Shown here: one piece after another, positions 9,219 through 18,747 of the stretch | How positions within the stretch are numbered: position 1 is the first letter of the stretch | How the letters are laid out: every line of letters begins with the position of its first letter | Translations under genes and position numbers: made by a program | Assembly (NCBI GenBank): GCA_963740065.1 | Contig: CAVUCS010000001.1 | Span: forward strand, 310,001-374,000 | Source: DASVDE01 sp963740065 | Lineage (GTDB): Bacteria; Actinomycetota; Thermoleophilia; Solirubrobacterales; 70-9 | DNA: 64,000 nt | Reading direction: 5' to 3' | Notes under the pieces: model-generated | What the model saw: only the letters and a program-made list of their open reading frames with translations | Told to the model about the DNA's origin: nothing | Database searches by the model: none

Positions 9219-9909
9219 GCCTTTCGTCAGCGGCGTGATCACGGTTCGCGATGGAGAGGCTCACCTGGCCGAAGCGATTGAGAGCATGCTCGCGCAGACC
9301 CATCCCCTAGCCGAGGTGATCGTCGTCGACAACGGGTCCACCGACGCCAGCAGGGCGGTCGCCGAGCGCTACATGCCGGAGGTGCGAGTAGTCACCGAAC
9401 CCGAGCCCGGGGTGGGCCCGGCGCGAAACGCCGGCCTCGCCGCCGTGGGGCGGGAGAGCGAGTACGTCGGATATCTCGACCATGACGACATCTGGGAGCC
9501 GCGCAAGACCGAGCTGCAACTGGCGGCCTTCGCAGCCGATCCGGCCCCCGATCTGGTCTTCGGCATGGTCGAGCAGTTCTTCAGCCCCGAAGCCGACCCG
9601 CGCATTGCGGCCTCGATACGAGTTCCGGAAGGCCCGCGCCCGGCGCTTTTTCTGGGTTCGCTGCTGGCCACCCGCTCAGCTTGGGGTCGGGTAGGTCCCT
9701 GGGCTAAGGACACCGGCCTGGCTGACCTTCTCGAGTGGTTGCTGCGGGCGCGACGTCTGGGCTTGCGCGAGGCATCCGTGCCGGAGCTGGTCGTGCGGCG
9801 CCGGATCCACGGCGCTAATCGCAGTATCCGCCACCGTGATCTGCGGATGAAATGGACGACGGAGCTGAAGCGGTCTCTCGACGAGCGGCGGGGGAGAGAG
9901 GTCGAGTGA
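9208..9909 (+). CDS. family 2 glycosyltransferase
   Basis: 233-aa GT-A fold enzyme that transfers a sugar from a nucleotide donor. Motifs: SGVITVRDGEAHLAEAIES at the start, VIVVDNGSTD, and the metal-binding acidic stretch YLDHDDIW (canonical DxD region) near residue 90. No membrane segment, so cytoplasmic. The start overlaps the kinase gene and the stop overlaps the exporter start (GTGA), placing it inside the PqqD/HprK cassette. Acceptor unknown; glycosylation of a peptide or lipid are both possible. Confidence 0.88.
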   Translation: MGTEPFVSGVITVRDGEAHLAEAIESMLAQTHPLAEVIVVDNGSTDASRAVAERYMPEVRVVTEPEPGVGPARNAGLAAVGRESEYVGYLDHDDIWEPRKTELQLAAFAADPAPDLVFGMVEQFFSPEADPRIAASIRVPEGPRPALFLGSLLATRSAWGRVGPWAKDTGLADLLEWLLRARRLGLREASVPELVVRRRIHGANRSIRHRDLRMKWTTELKRSLDERRGREVE

Positions 9910-11568
9910 TCGGCGCAATACGCTCGCTGACGCGGCTGCTCTCCGGCTCCCACCGCCTGGTCGCATTCAGCGTCGCGATTGCGACGGCCCAGATCATCGT
10001 GTTGGTCCCAATTGCGCTGCTGGTTCGCGATGTTTTCGACGACCTGATCCCGGGCGGTGAGAGGGCCGGGCTGATCGCCACCGGGGCGGCGATTCTTGGC
10101 CTCTACCTGGTCGCTTCGGGACTGGGTCTCTGGACGCGCGCGGTTTCATTGCGGGTGACCAAGGATGCGGTCACCGCGTTGCGCATCCAGCTGCTGGAAA
10201 AGGTCTATGCCCTGCCGCGCTCATTCTTCGATCGCCAGGAGACCAGCAGGTTGCACGGAACGATCGTCCAAGACAGCGAGCGGATCGACCAGATGGCGAA
10301 CGCCCTCGTCGCCTACCTGCTTCCGGCCACGGTAGTCGCGGCCGGGCTTTCGCTGGCGATGCTGATTTTGAACCCCGCGCTCTTTGCCCTGCTGCTGGTG
10401 GTAGCGCCGGGATTGTTTTTTGGCTCGGTTGCGATCGGGCGCGCGGTCCGGCGTCGCACGGCCACCTGGCGCGACTCCTTCGAAACCTTCGATTCCCAGA
10501 CTCTGTTCGCCCTGCGCTCGGTGACACTGACCAAGGCGCACGGGGTCGACAGCTCCGAGATCGCCGCCAGGCGCCGCCAGCTGGACGAGCTGGGCTCGCT
10601 GGGACGGGCGATGGCTTTCATGCAGTCGGCCTACTCTCTCGCCAACGGGACGGTGATGGCGATCGGGGCGGTGATCGTCCTTGTCGTCGGGGGGTACGCC
10701 GTCACCGCCGGGACGATGACAACGGGTGACCTCGTCTCCTTCTTCACGCTGCTGGCGCTGCTGCGGGGCCAGACGCCGGCGATGCTGACCGCGATTCCCA
10801 CTGTGATCTCGGGCATGGAGTCGCTGCAGCGGGTGGAGGCGCTGCTCGACGCCGAGGCAGCCGAGCCCTACCGCGGCGTCCGCAAGATCCAGTTCGACGG
10901 TGCGGTTCAGGTCGAGGAAGTGTGCTTCTCCTACGCGGGAGGGGAGGAGGTGCTCACCGACTTTTCGCTGGAGCTCGGCAGCGGCGAGACCGTCGCGGTG
11001 ATTGGCCCCAACGGCGCCGGCAAGAGCACACTGGTCAGCTTGATTCTCGGTCTCTACCGCCCCGATTCGGGTCGCCTTTGCGCTTCGGGCGTGCCCTTCG
11101 ACGAGATCGACTTACGCCACCTTCGCAGCCGGATCGGAACGGTCTTTCAGAGCCCGATCCTCTTCTCGGCGACGGTGCGGGAGAACATCGCTTACGCGAC
11201 ACCCGAGGCTTCGGAGGAAGAGTTGCGCCGCGCCGCCGCCTCTGGCGCGGGTGGACGAGTTCGTCGAGCACCTTCCACGCGGCTACGAGACCCAGATCGG
11301 AGACGAGGGCATCCTTCTTTCCGGCGGACAGCGGCAGCGGGTCGCGATCGCGCGAGCTCTGCTGCGCAGACCCGTCCTGCTGATCCTCGACGAGCCGACC
11401 ACTCACCTGGACTTGGAGTCAGCGGCGAGCCTTATGGACGGCCTGCGAACGATCGACCCTTCCCCGACGCTTCTCATTGTCACCCACGATTTGCCGATCG
11501 CGGCGGAGGCGGATCGCGTCGTCGAGCTGCGCGAAGGGCGCCTGGCTGGGGAGGGGGCGCGGCTTTGA
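9906..11568 (+). CDS. ABC transporter, fused permease and ATPase (frameshift near 11241)
   Basis: Exporter-type half transporter: about six hydrophobic helices (residues 15-310, for example AFSVAIATAQIIVLVPIALL) followed by an ATP-binding domain with Walker A GPNGAGKST, Q-loop FQSPILFS, signature LSGGQRQRVAIARAL, Walker B LLILDEPT and H-loop VTHD. The reading frame breaks after ELRRAAA: one extra base near 11241 shifts the frame, and the signature and Walker B parts continue in the +1 frame to the TGA at 11568. Without the shift, the first frame runs on by accident into the next gene. Likely a sequencing error. It probably exports the cassette's product. Confidence 0.85.
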
Positions 11569-12719
11569 CCGGGATGGGCTACCTGCCGGGTCCGCGCCAC
11601 GCGGCCTTGCTGCACGCCGCTCTCGACGAGGGCGACGCCGCGTCGGCGGCCTGGCGACGCTGGCGAGAAGCAGTCGAATTCGACGAGATCGACGAGGTCG
11701 AGCACCGCCTCTTGCCGCTCGCTTGGCGCAATCTCGGCGAGCGCCTGGAGGGCGACCCCGTGGCCGGTCGGGTCCGCGGCCTCTACCGGATGACCTGGAC
11801 GCGCAACCAGTTGCTCTTTGCCGGTGCGGCCGATGCTGTCCGCGCGCTGGATGCCGAGGGAATTTCATTCCTGCTCTTGAAGGGAGCCCCGCTCTGTCTC
11901 CTGCACTACCGCGACATCGGGGTGCGGCCGATGGCGGACGTCGATGTTCTGGTCCACCCGGCACAGGCCGAGGCGGCGATGGAGTGTCTCCTCTCCGGCG
12001 GTTGGCGGGGGCGGGTCGGGAATCCGGCACGGATGATCCCCGTACACCACTCATACGAAGTCGCCAAGCCACCACATAGCCGCGTCGATCTGCACTGGTT
12101 CTCGCTCTGGGCCAGCAGCGGCGACTCTCCACTTTGGGAGGCAGCAGTGCCGGTGTCGATTGGCGACGAGACGGCGCTGGCCCCGTGCCCGGCCGACGCT
12201 TTGTTGAACGTCTGTGCGCACGGATCTCCGCGTCAGCCGATTCCAGCCTTCCGCTGGATCGCCGATGCGGTCGCGATCGTTCGCTCGAGTTCGCCGGACT
12301 GGGAGCGCCTCGTCGCCGAAGCGGGTCGCCGCCGGCTTACGGTCACGGCGGCCGGAGCCCTCTCCTACTTGCGAGAGGAGTTCGCGCTCGAGGTCCCGGA
12401 CGAGGCGCTCGCATCTCTCGCCGTTTCGCCGGCGCCTCGATGGGAGCGGGCGGGATTTCGGGCGGCCACACGGCCGCGAACGCCGTGGGGGACGCTGACC
12501 CTGCTGTGGGAACGGCACCGGCGCATGCGCGCCCTCGCCCATGAGGCGCCCTGGCACCCCGGCTTTTTCGCTTTCGCGGCGTCGATCTGGGGCTTCGACC
12601 GGCGTCGACAACTGATCGCCCACGGCTTCCGCCGCAGCATGATCTTCGGCTTCAATCGTTGCCGCGCCGCTCTCCGGAGCCTTGTTGCCGGGCGCGATGT
12701 CGGTCAACTCGGGCCTTGA
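11565..12719 (+). CDS. nucleotidyltransferase-fold protein (PF14907-like)
   Basis: About 384 aa. The core motif LLLKGAPLCLLHYRDIG followed by RPMADVDVLVHPAQ shows the nucleotidyltransferase DxD, and it resembles the NTP_transf_5 family often found with HprK-related kinases and PqqD proteins, including some lasso-peptide clusters. The TTG at 11565 overlaps the transporter stop (TTGA) and has a GGGGAGGGGG stretch about 8 bp upstream; ATG at 11574 is an alternative. Its 3' end overlaps the convergent GT2 gene by 68 bp. Function in the cassette unknown. Confidence 0.85.
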   Translation: MTGMGYLPGPRHAALLHAALDEGDAASAAWRRWREAVEFDEIDEVEHRLLPLAWRNLGERLEGDPVAGRVRGLYRMTWTRNQLLFAGAADAVRALDAEGISFLLLKGAPLCLLHYRDIGVRPMADVDVLVHPAQAEAAMECLLSGGWRGRVGNPARMIPVHHSYEVAKPPHSRVDLHWFSLWASSGDSPLWEAAVPVSIGDETALAPCPADALLNVCAHGSPRQPIPAFRWIADAVAIVRSSSPDWERLVAEAGRRRLTVTAAGALSYLREEFALEVPDEALASLAVSPAPRWERAGFRAATRPRTPWGTLTLLWERHRRMRALAHEAPWHPGFFAFAASIWGFDRRRQLIAHGFRRSMIFGFNRCRAALRSLVAGRDVGQLGP

Positions 12720-13389
12720 AGGTGCGCAGCAGCGCTCTTTGGGCCGCCTCGTGATCCTGCGTCATGTTGCCGGGGTGGACCCGCCGCCGCACCACGATCT
12801 CCGAGTGTCGCGAGATCTCTATTCCCGCCTCCATCAGTCGGAAGAGGAAGTCGACGTCTTCGGTGTAGCTCAGCCTCTCGTCAAAGCCGCCGAGCTCCTC
12901 GAAGAGGGCTCTGGTCAGCACCATCGACATCGTGTAGATGTACGGAAACTCCTCTTCCAGCAACTCCGGGGGCAGCGCGAAATCTTCCGTCCCAGGAGCC
13001 CCGAAGGGCAGCTCGGCCCCCTCTTCGACCACCAGCTCCTGGGAGGCGAGCACGCAGCAGGCGCTGTCGCGGGCGCATAGCTCCGACGTTTGGAAGGCCA
13101 GCTTGTGAGGGAGGAAGGCGTCGTCGGCATCGAGGAAGGCGAGGATCTCTCCGCGCGATGCGGCGACCCCGGCGTTCCGGGCCGCCGCTGCGCCGCGATT
13201 CTCACGGCGCAGCAATTTCACTCCGTCGCAGCGCTCGGCGATCGTCACCGTCGCGTCAGTTGAGCCGTCGTCGACGACGATCGTCTCCACCGGCGAGTAG
13301 GTCTGCGCCAGGACGCTTTCGATCGCCTCGCCGAGGAACCGCTCCGCATTGTGGGCGGGAATCACGACGCTGACCAGAGGAGCGCTCAT
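12652..13389 (-). CDS. family 2 glycosyltransferase
   Basis: 245 aa, GT-A fold. VSVVIPAHNAERFLGEAI at the N-terminus, VDDGSTDAT, ENRGAAAARNAG and the metal-binding FLDADDAF (about 88-95), later YTEDVDFLFRLMEAG. Cytoplasmic by lack of hydrophobic helices. It is the last gene of a minus-strand run that begins near 18631 and overlaps the upstream glycosidase by ATGA. Its last 68 bp overlap the convergent nucleotidyltransferase-like gene. Confidence 0.9.
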   Translation of the reverse strand: MSAPLVSVVIPAHNAERFLGEAIESVLAQTYSPVETIVVDDGSTDATVTIAERCDGVKLLRRENRGAAAARNAGVAASRGEILAFLDADDAFLPHKLAFQTSELCARDSACCVLASQELVVEEGAELPFGAPGTEDFALPPELLEEEFPYIYTMSMVLTRALFEELGGFDERLSYTEDVDFLFRLMEAGIEISRHSEIVVRRRVHPGNMTQDHEAAQRALLRTFKARVDRHRARQQGSGERRGND

Positions 13390-14537
13390 GCGAGCTCAGC
13401 AATCAGCGCCGACCAGGCGAAGTCTCTGGCGCCCATGCCGCTGCCGTCGCGCGGGTCGTAGTACTCGCGTAGACCCTCTCTCTCGACGGCGCCGACCAGC
13501 CCCTCGGCCATGCGCGCGGCTTCTCTCTCGTAGCCGAGGCGACGCATTCCCAGCCAGACCATCCAGGCCGAGTTGATCCAGGTCGGGCCGCGCCAGTAGC
13601 GGCGAATCGGGCCGCGCCGCTCGCCGGGCTCGTAGCTGGGCTCCGAGGCCGCGACCGAGGGGGGCGCTACCGGCGTCAGGAACTCGCTTTCGCGCAGCAG
13701 GTGCTCCTCGACCAAGCGCCGGCCAATTTCCTCCGGCAGGTCGGGCAGGGCAAGGGGGGAGAGGGCGGCCCAGGTGACGACCTCCGGGCGCGCACCACCG
13801 GGCTGGGCCTCGTCGAGGAACAGGCCCCGCCGCTCGTCCCAGAGGCGGTCGATCAGCGCCGGGGTCGCCGACGGCCGTCCAAGCGCTTGCAGGGACAGGG
13901 ACCAGAGCGTGTTGACCAGCGTTTCGCAGAGCACCGGTCCGCCGCGCTCGCGCACGCGCCTCGCGTCGAAGCCGAGCCGGCGATTGCGTCGCACAAGGCA
14001 GGGGAAGCCGATTCGCGAGTTGGCACGGCGTCCCCAGACCGGATCGAACTTGGGTGAGGCGTCGAGCCCCGACTCGTCGGGCTGCACGATCCAGAGCAAG
14101 CCGTCGCCTTCGAGATCGCGGTTGGCGGCCAGCCAGTCGACTTGAGCGGCGATCCGGGGCTCCGCGGCCGGGTCGCCGACGGCGATGCGCCAAGCCCAGG
14201 CGAGTAACGGCGGCTGAATCGTCTCGGTTTGAAACGACCTGCGTGAGGTGACGTTGTAGAAGGGGAGGCGGGACAGCGAGACCGGGCGGTCCCAGAAGAT
14301 CGTGTGGCCGATGAAGCCGTCCGGTCGCTGAGCGTTGAGCAGGCTCTCCAGCTCTGCCCGCGAGCGCGCCGGGTCGAAGCGGCGCCAGACGATCGCCGCG
14401 AAGCAGGAGTCCCAGTACCACTGCCACGGGTAGCGGCTGGGGCTGGGTTGCGTATAGGCGTATGGGACGCCGTCCCGCTCGCCCTCCAGCCAGTTGCCGC
14501 GCAGGACGCTCTCGGCGATCTCGACGGCGGGCTTCAC
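13386..14537 (-). CDS. GH63-like alpha-glycosidase (MGH/glucosylglycerate hydrolase type)
   Basis: 383-aa (alpha/alpha)6-barrel glycosidase. Seen: PWQWYWDSCFAAIVWRRFDP, RPDGFIGHTIFW, CLVRRNRRLGF and RRYWRGPTWINSAWMVWLG, the pattern of GH63-type hydrolases acting on glucosyl- or mannosylglycerate and related sugars. No signal peptide, so likely intracellular, perhaps acting on compatible solutes. GTG start 14 bp after the permease stop; overlaps the GT2 gene by 4 bp. Exact substrate not assignable. Confidence 0.8.
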   Translation of the reverse strand: MKPAVEIAESVLRGNWLEGERDGVPYAYTQPSPSRYPWQWYWDSCFAAIVWRRFDPARSRAELESLLNAQRPDGFIGHTIFWDRPVSLSRLPFYNVTSRRSFQTETIQPPLLAWAWRIAVGDPAAEPRIAAQVDWLAANRDLEGDGLLWIVQPDESGLDASPKFDPVWGRRANSRIGFPCLVRRNRRLGFDARRVRERGGPVLCETLVNTLWSLSLQALGRPSATPALIDRLWDERRGLFLDEAQPGGARPEVVTWAALSPLALPDLPEEIGRRLVEEHLLRESEFLTPVAPPSVAASEPSYEPGERRGPIRRYWRGPTWINSAWMVWLGMRRLGYEREAARMAEGLVGAVEREGLREYYDPRDGSGMGARDFAWSALIAELA

Positions 14538-14551
14538 GTCAATTTTCGCGC

Positions 14552-15355
14552 TCAGACCCCTGTGCGGCGCATCTCACGCAGCGCCAGCGCGCCGAATAGG
14601 GCAAGCAGTCCGATCAGGGCGGCGACTCCGGGCCAGGTTCCCCCCAGGTGACGGGTCCGATGAAGCCCTGGCGCGCCGCGTCAACCACCTGCGTAACCGG
14701 GTTGACCCGCGCGACGTCCTGTAGCCAGCCCTGCAGCAGGGCGAGCGGCGCGTAGGCGGTGGTGGCGAGGATTAGGGCCATCATGCCCGCCTGCATCAGC
14801 GGGGCTGCCGATTGGCTCTTGTAGTGCAGTGCCAGCATCGACCCCCAGCAGGCGGCGACTGCCGCCATCGAGGCGACCATGAAGTAGGTCACGAGCAAGC
14901 CCGTCGATGCCGGGCCAGCCCGCCCCCAGCGCCAGCGCGACGCTGAGGACGAAGGTCGCGGGGATCAGCGCCCGGGCGCTGGCCGCGAGCACCGTCCCGG
15001 CGAGGAGCACCCAGCGTGGGGCGGGGGAGACGAGCAGGCGGTCGAGCCAACCCCCCTCGATGTCGCGGGCCAGATTCACCCCCGCCGCGGCGCCGGTGAA
15101 CCCGGCTCCCTGCAGCATGCTGACCGGGACGACGAAGCTCTCGTAGGTGCTGGTGGTGAACCCTCTGAGCTGGGTAAGCGCACCGAAGACGCCGTTCAGC
15201 CCGAGGAAGAAGATGGTCGGCGCCAGCACGCCGGGGATCGCCGCGCCGGGGACCCTGATCAGCTCGTTCTTCGCTCGCACCATCAGGGCGGCTATCGCCG
15301 CCGCGTTTGCTTTCCACGCGGGCTCCGTCCCTACGCTGACCGATGCCGCCTCCAT
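14552..15355 (-). CDS. ABC-2 type permease (two frameshifts, near 14899 and 14641)
   Basis: Second membrane subunit of a DrrA/DrrB-like exporter. Frame 1 gives VRAKNELIRVPGAAIPGVLAP and membrane helices as far as GWPGIDGL; one extra base near 14899 moves translation to LVTYFMVASMAAVAACWGS and on to RVNPVTQVVDAARQGF. A C run at 14640-14645 (six, where seven restores the frame) then hides the last helix, which ends RREMRRTGV-like (ALREMRRTGV) at the TGA 14552-14554. With both corrected the protein is about 267 aa, normal for the family. Its ATG shares one base with the upstream stop (TGATG). Confidence 0.82.
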
Positions 15356-16128
15356 CAGCCGACCCTCACCCGGTGGCGCAGCGCCCGCGCGCTGAGGAGC
15401 AGGCCAAGCGCGGCGATGCCGGCGATAGCGAGGACCGCTTCGAGCGTCTCTTTGGCTGAGATCCCGGAGATCATCGGGTCGCGAATCCCATTGACGACGA
15501 AGCTCAGGGGGTTGTACTCGGCGATCGCCTTCGCGGGTTGGATCATCAGGTCCTGGGGGAAGAAGGCCGAGGAGAGGAAGAGGACGACGAGGACCAGCGG
15601 GAAGAGGCCCTGGACGACGCTGGCGCTGCCGGTTCGCAGCGCGATCGCGGCGCCGATGCCGCCGACCGCCATCGCGCAGGCGGTGACCAGGGCGATCGCG
15701 AGCAGCGCTCCGGCGACGCCCCCCTCGATCTGCGCGCCGAAGATCAGCCCGATCGCGAGGAACCAGAGCGCGGCGAAAAGGCCAAGCGCAGCGGTCCCCG
15801 CCAAGCGCCCGAGGACGATCGTGAAGCGGGGGATCGGCGCCGCGAAGAGGCGGTCGGTGAAGCCCATCTCGATGTCAACCGCAAGCGCGATTCCGCCGCT
15901 GTTGCCGGCCAGCATCAGGGACTGCATCATCGCTCCGGCCAGCATGAACTGGAGGAAGCTCTGCACCGGCGGAAAGCCGGGCAAGTCGATCGCGCCGCCG
16001 GCGCCGCCGGTCTGGATCGCCAACAGCAGCGTCGGGAAGACGACGATCGGCGCCATCAGTTGCGGGCGACGAAAGGTCTGGCGGACCGAGCGCAGCCCCA
16101 GGGCTCGCACCACCCGCAGGTTGTTCAT
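15355..16128 (-). CDS. ABC-2 type permease
   Basis: 257-aa membrane protein with about six hydrophobic helices and the ABC-2 signature (SFLQFMLAGAMMQSLM, then AEYNPLSFVVNGIRDPM). Start chosen at the ATG of MNNLRVVRALGLRS, which overlaps the ATPase stop by 4 bp; the open frame extends upstream only as a shadow. Forms an exporter with the ATPase encoded just upstream and the second permease just downstream. Confidence 0.93.
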   Translation of the reverse strand: MNNLRVVRALGLRSVRQTFRRPQLMAPIVVFPTLLLAIQTGGAGGAIDLPGFPPVQSFLQFMLAGAMMQSLMLAGNSGGIALAVDIEMGFTDRLFAAPIPRFTIVLGRLAGTAALGLFAALWFLAIGLIFGAQIEGGVAGALLAIALVTACAMAVGGIGAAIALRTGSASVVQGLFPLVLVVLFLSSAFFPQDLMIQPAKAIAEYNPLSFVVNGIRDPMISGISAKETLEAVLAIAGIAALGLLLSARALRHRVRVG

Positions 16129-17066
16129 CTCTCCTCCTGCTTCAGGTGATGACCCGTCTTCGCGACGAAGACGTCGTCGAGCGTGGGGTGGACCAGCTCC
16201 AGGGAGTCGACCGTGATCCCGGCCTCGTCGAGGGCGAGCACGACGCGAGGAATGTCGGCTGCGCCGTTCTCCACCTCGACCAGCACCGTCTTGGCGTCGA
16301 CCGGGGGGAGCAGCTTGCCGATTCGCCCGCATACCTCTTCGGCTTGAGTGACGGACCCCGCCGCCAGTTGCAGCTGGATGTGGGGGTGGCCAACTTCGGC
16401 TTTGAGCGACTCCGGCGTTCCCTCGGCGACGATCTTGCCGCTGTCGATGATCCCGACGTTGTCGGCGAGCTGGTCGGCCTCCTCCAGATACTGGGTGGTG
16501 AGGAAGACGGTCGTGCCCTCGTTGTTCAGGGACCGCACCTCCTCCCAGATCGTTTTGCGGCTGACCGGATCGAGGCCGGTCGTCGGCTCGTCGAGGAAGA
16601 GGACGCGGGGCTCGTGGACGAGTGCGGCGGCGAGGTCGAGGCGGCGCTGCATGCCGCCCGAGTAGGTCCCCACTCGGCGGTCGGCGGCGGCGGCGAGGTC
16701 GACCCGCTCCAGCAGGTCGTCGGCGCGCCGCTTGCCCTCCGCGGTGGGGATTCCCTGCAGTGTCGCCTGCAGGCGGATCAGCTCGCGGCCGGTCATCAAG
16801 GGATCGAGCGCCGCCTCCTGGAGGGCGACGCCGATCGACGCCCGCACCGCGCGCGCGTCCTTGACCACGTCGTTTCCGGCGACGATCGCCCGTCCCCCCG
16901 TGGGCAGGAGCAGGGTCGTCAGCATCCGGACCGTCGTCGTCTTTCCGGCGCCGTTGGGGCCGAGGAATCCGTAGATCTCGCCCTCGTCGACCGCGAGGTC
17001 GACCCCCTGCACAGCGAAAACCTCGTCGAAGGCACGCTCGAGCCCCTCGACGACGATCGCCGGCAT
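16125..17066 (-). CDS. ABC transporter ATP-binding protein, DrrA-like
   Basis: 313 aa. Walker A GPNGAGKTTT (about 35-44), Q-loop VALQEAALDPLMTG, signature YSGGMQRRLDLAAAL, Walker B VLFLDEPTTGLDP and the C-terminal extension typical of daunorubicin-resistance-type ATPases (ESLKAEVG, VHPTLDDVFV). Such exporters move drugs, lipids or glycolipids. Lies 4 bp downstream of the amidase and overlaps the first permease, so it is part of the same operon. Cargo unknown. Confidence 0.95.
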   Translation of the reverse strand: MPAIVVEGLERAFDEVFAVQGVDLAVDEGEIYGFLGPNGAGKTTTVRMLTTLLLPTGGRAIVAGNDVVKDARAVRASIGVALQEAALDPLMTGRELIRLQATLQGIPTAEGKRRADDLLERVDLAAAADRRVGTYSGGMQRRLDLAAALVHEPRVLFLDEPTTGLDPVSRKTIWEEVRSLNNEGTTVFLTTQYLEEADQLADNVGIIDSGKIVAEGTPESLKAEVGHPHIQLQLAAGSVTQAEEVCGRIGKLLPPVDAKTVLVEVENGAADIPRVVLALDEAGITVDSLELVHPTLDDVFVAKTGHHLKQEER

Positions 17067-17070
17067 TTCT

Positions 17071-18439
17071 CTAGACCTCCGTCGGCTCTGCTTGGGCGAG
17101 GGGCGAGAGCTCCTCCACCCAGCGGCGCCCGTTGGCGCGCTCCAGCGCCTCAGCGGCGTCCAGCAACAACTCGTCCTCGCCCCAGGCGGCCTGTAGCTGC
17201 AGGCCGATGGGTAGGCCCTCGGAGAAGCCGACCGGGAGGTTGATTCCGGGTATCCCGGTCAAGTTCGCCAGGGCGCCTCCGCGCACGTTGGCCTGGTCGG
17301 CGGTGTGCGTGCCGGAGGGAAGCTCGACCAGCGGCGCGTCCAACGGCGGCGCGACCGTGGGGAGGGTCGGCCAGGCGATCACGTCGACTTCGGCGAAGAT
17401 CGCCGCCAGGCGGCGGCGGGTCAGCGCGCGCATTCGTTTTGCCTGGACGATCGCCGCCGCCGGCAGCAGCATCCGGTACTTGACAAAGGCCTTGTTGATC
17501 GCGCTCAGCTCCGGGTCGATGCTGTTGAGCGTCGCCGGCGTCACCCCGTTCATCATCTCGGCGTTGATGATCAGGATCCCGGCCATCGTCGCCAATTCGA
17601 GGTCGGGAAGTTCGACCTCACGCACCTCACCGCCGGTCTCGCCGCGCAGTGCCTCGATCGCGGCTTCGCAGGCGTCGCGCACTTCGGGGGCGACGTCTTC
17701 GGAGACGGCGTCGCTAACCACTCCGATCCGCAAGCCCGCGGCGTCGCCGGAGGCAAGCTCTTCTCCGAGCAGGGCTGAGCCCAAGAGGCGGCAATCGGCG
17801 GCATCGGCACAGAGCGGGCCGGAGACGATCGTCTCGGTATACGCCGCCGCGTGGTGCCCGGCGAGAGCCGAGCGGCCGAAGGTCGGCTTCAGGCCGGTCA
17901 GTCCGCAGTAGCCGGCGGGGAAGCGGACCGAGCCGAGGCCGTCTGCGCCGACCGCGCCGGCGACCAGTCGCGCGGCGACCGAGGCGGCGGGGCCGCTGGA
18001 GGAGCCGCCCGGGCAGCGCTCGGTGTTCCAGGGGTTGCGGGCCGCGCCGTAGACGGAGGTATTGCCGGTGCTGCTGGCGCCCAACTCGTGCATGTTGCCC
18101 GACCCCGACGATCACCGCGCCGGCGTCGCGCAGGGCGAGGTAGGGGCCGGATTCACCCGGCTCGGCGGGGGCAAGCATGTCCGCGGCGCCGAAGCGCTGC
18201 GCCCGCCAGGGCAGCGGCCACTCGTCCTTGATCACGACGGGGACGCCGTGCAGCGGCCCTCTGGGCGCGGCTGCCAGCATCTCGCGGGAGCGCTCCGGGA
18301 AGGTTTCGACCACGGCGTTGATCGCCGGGTTGCGCTCCTCGATGCGCGCCAGGGTCGCGTCGAGCAGCTCCGCCGGGTCGAGATCGCCTCGGGCGATCGC
18401 CGCCGCTTGTTCGCGAAGGGGGAGGTCGAGCGCATTCAT
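17071..18439 (-). CDS. amidase (amidase-signature family), frameshift near 18098
   Basis: Hydrolyses a carboxylic amide by a Ser-cisSer-Lys triad. The first frame supplies the Lys (GVPVVIKDEW) and GAVIVGVG; one extra base around 18092-18106 moves translation to MHELGASSTGNTSVYG, GGSSSGPAASVAARL (the Ser region) and GLGSVRFPAGYCGLTGLKPTFGR. Combined length about 455 aa is normal. ATG at 18439 overlaps the stop of the small upstream gene (ATGA). It heads the transporter/glycosidase operon. Substrate not assignable. Confidence 0.87.
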
Positions 18440-18631
18440 GGCGCCTTGGAGAGGTCGGGATCGCGCTCCGGCGTCACTTCGCCGAGGTCGGCCGAGATCA
18501 GGGCGAGGATTCCTGGCCAGAACATCTGGTGGGCCGCGCTGCATCACGGCCATGTCCATCTCATCGGCTTCGATTCCGAGAGAGGCGAGCCCGGCCGGGA
18601 TGAACTCGTCTGCGGGATTCGAAGCCTCCAT
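18436..18631 (-). CDS. small helical protein upstream of amidase (frameshift near 18525)
   Basis: About 64 aa when one extra base in the run gcagcgcggcc (about 18530) is removed: MEASNPADEFIPAGLASLG, EADEMDMAVMQ, then AAHQMFWPGILALISADL. The stop overlaps the amidase ATG as ATGA. A short helical protein coupled to an amidase recalls GatC/AtzG-like accessory subunits, but there is no diagnostic motif and that is a guess. Supported only by coupling and by the continuity of sensible protein sequence across the break. Confidence 0.5.
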
Positions 18632-18747
18632 TTCGGCTGGCAACCCTACCGGGGTGAGTTGGCCGGGTTCGTGCAGAGGCACCCCCGCGCCGCATTCCCC
18701 CGACGCTGACGGCAGAATCGGGGGCCGCAACCGGGCGGTGCCAGCCC

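Noticed and set aside
9852..12719. A single 955-residue reading frame joining transporter and nucleotidyltransferase-like sequence
   Set aside because: The middle (about 11240-11565) is frameshift nonsense; the true ATPase end is in the other frame and the downstream gene has its own start.
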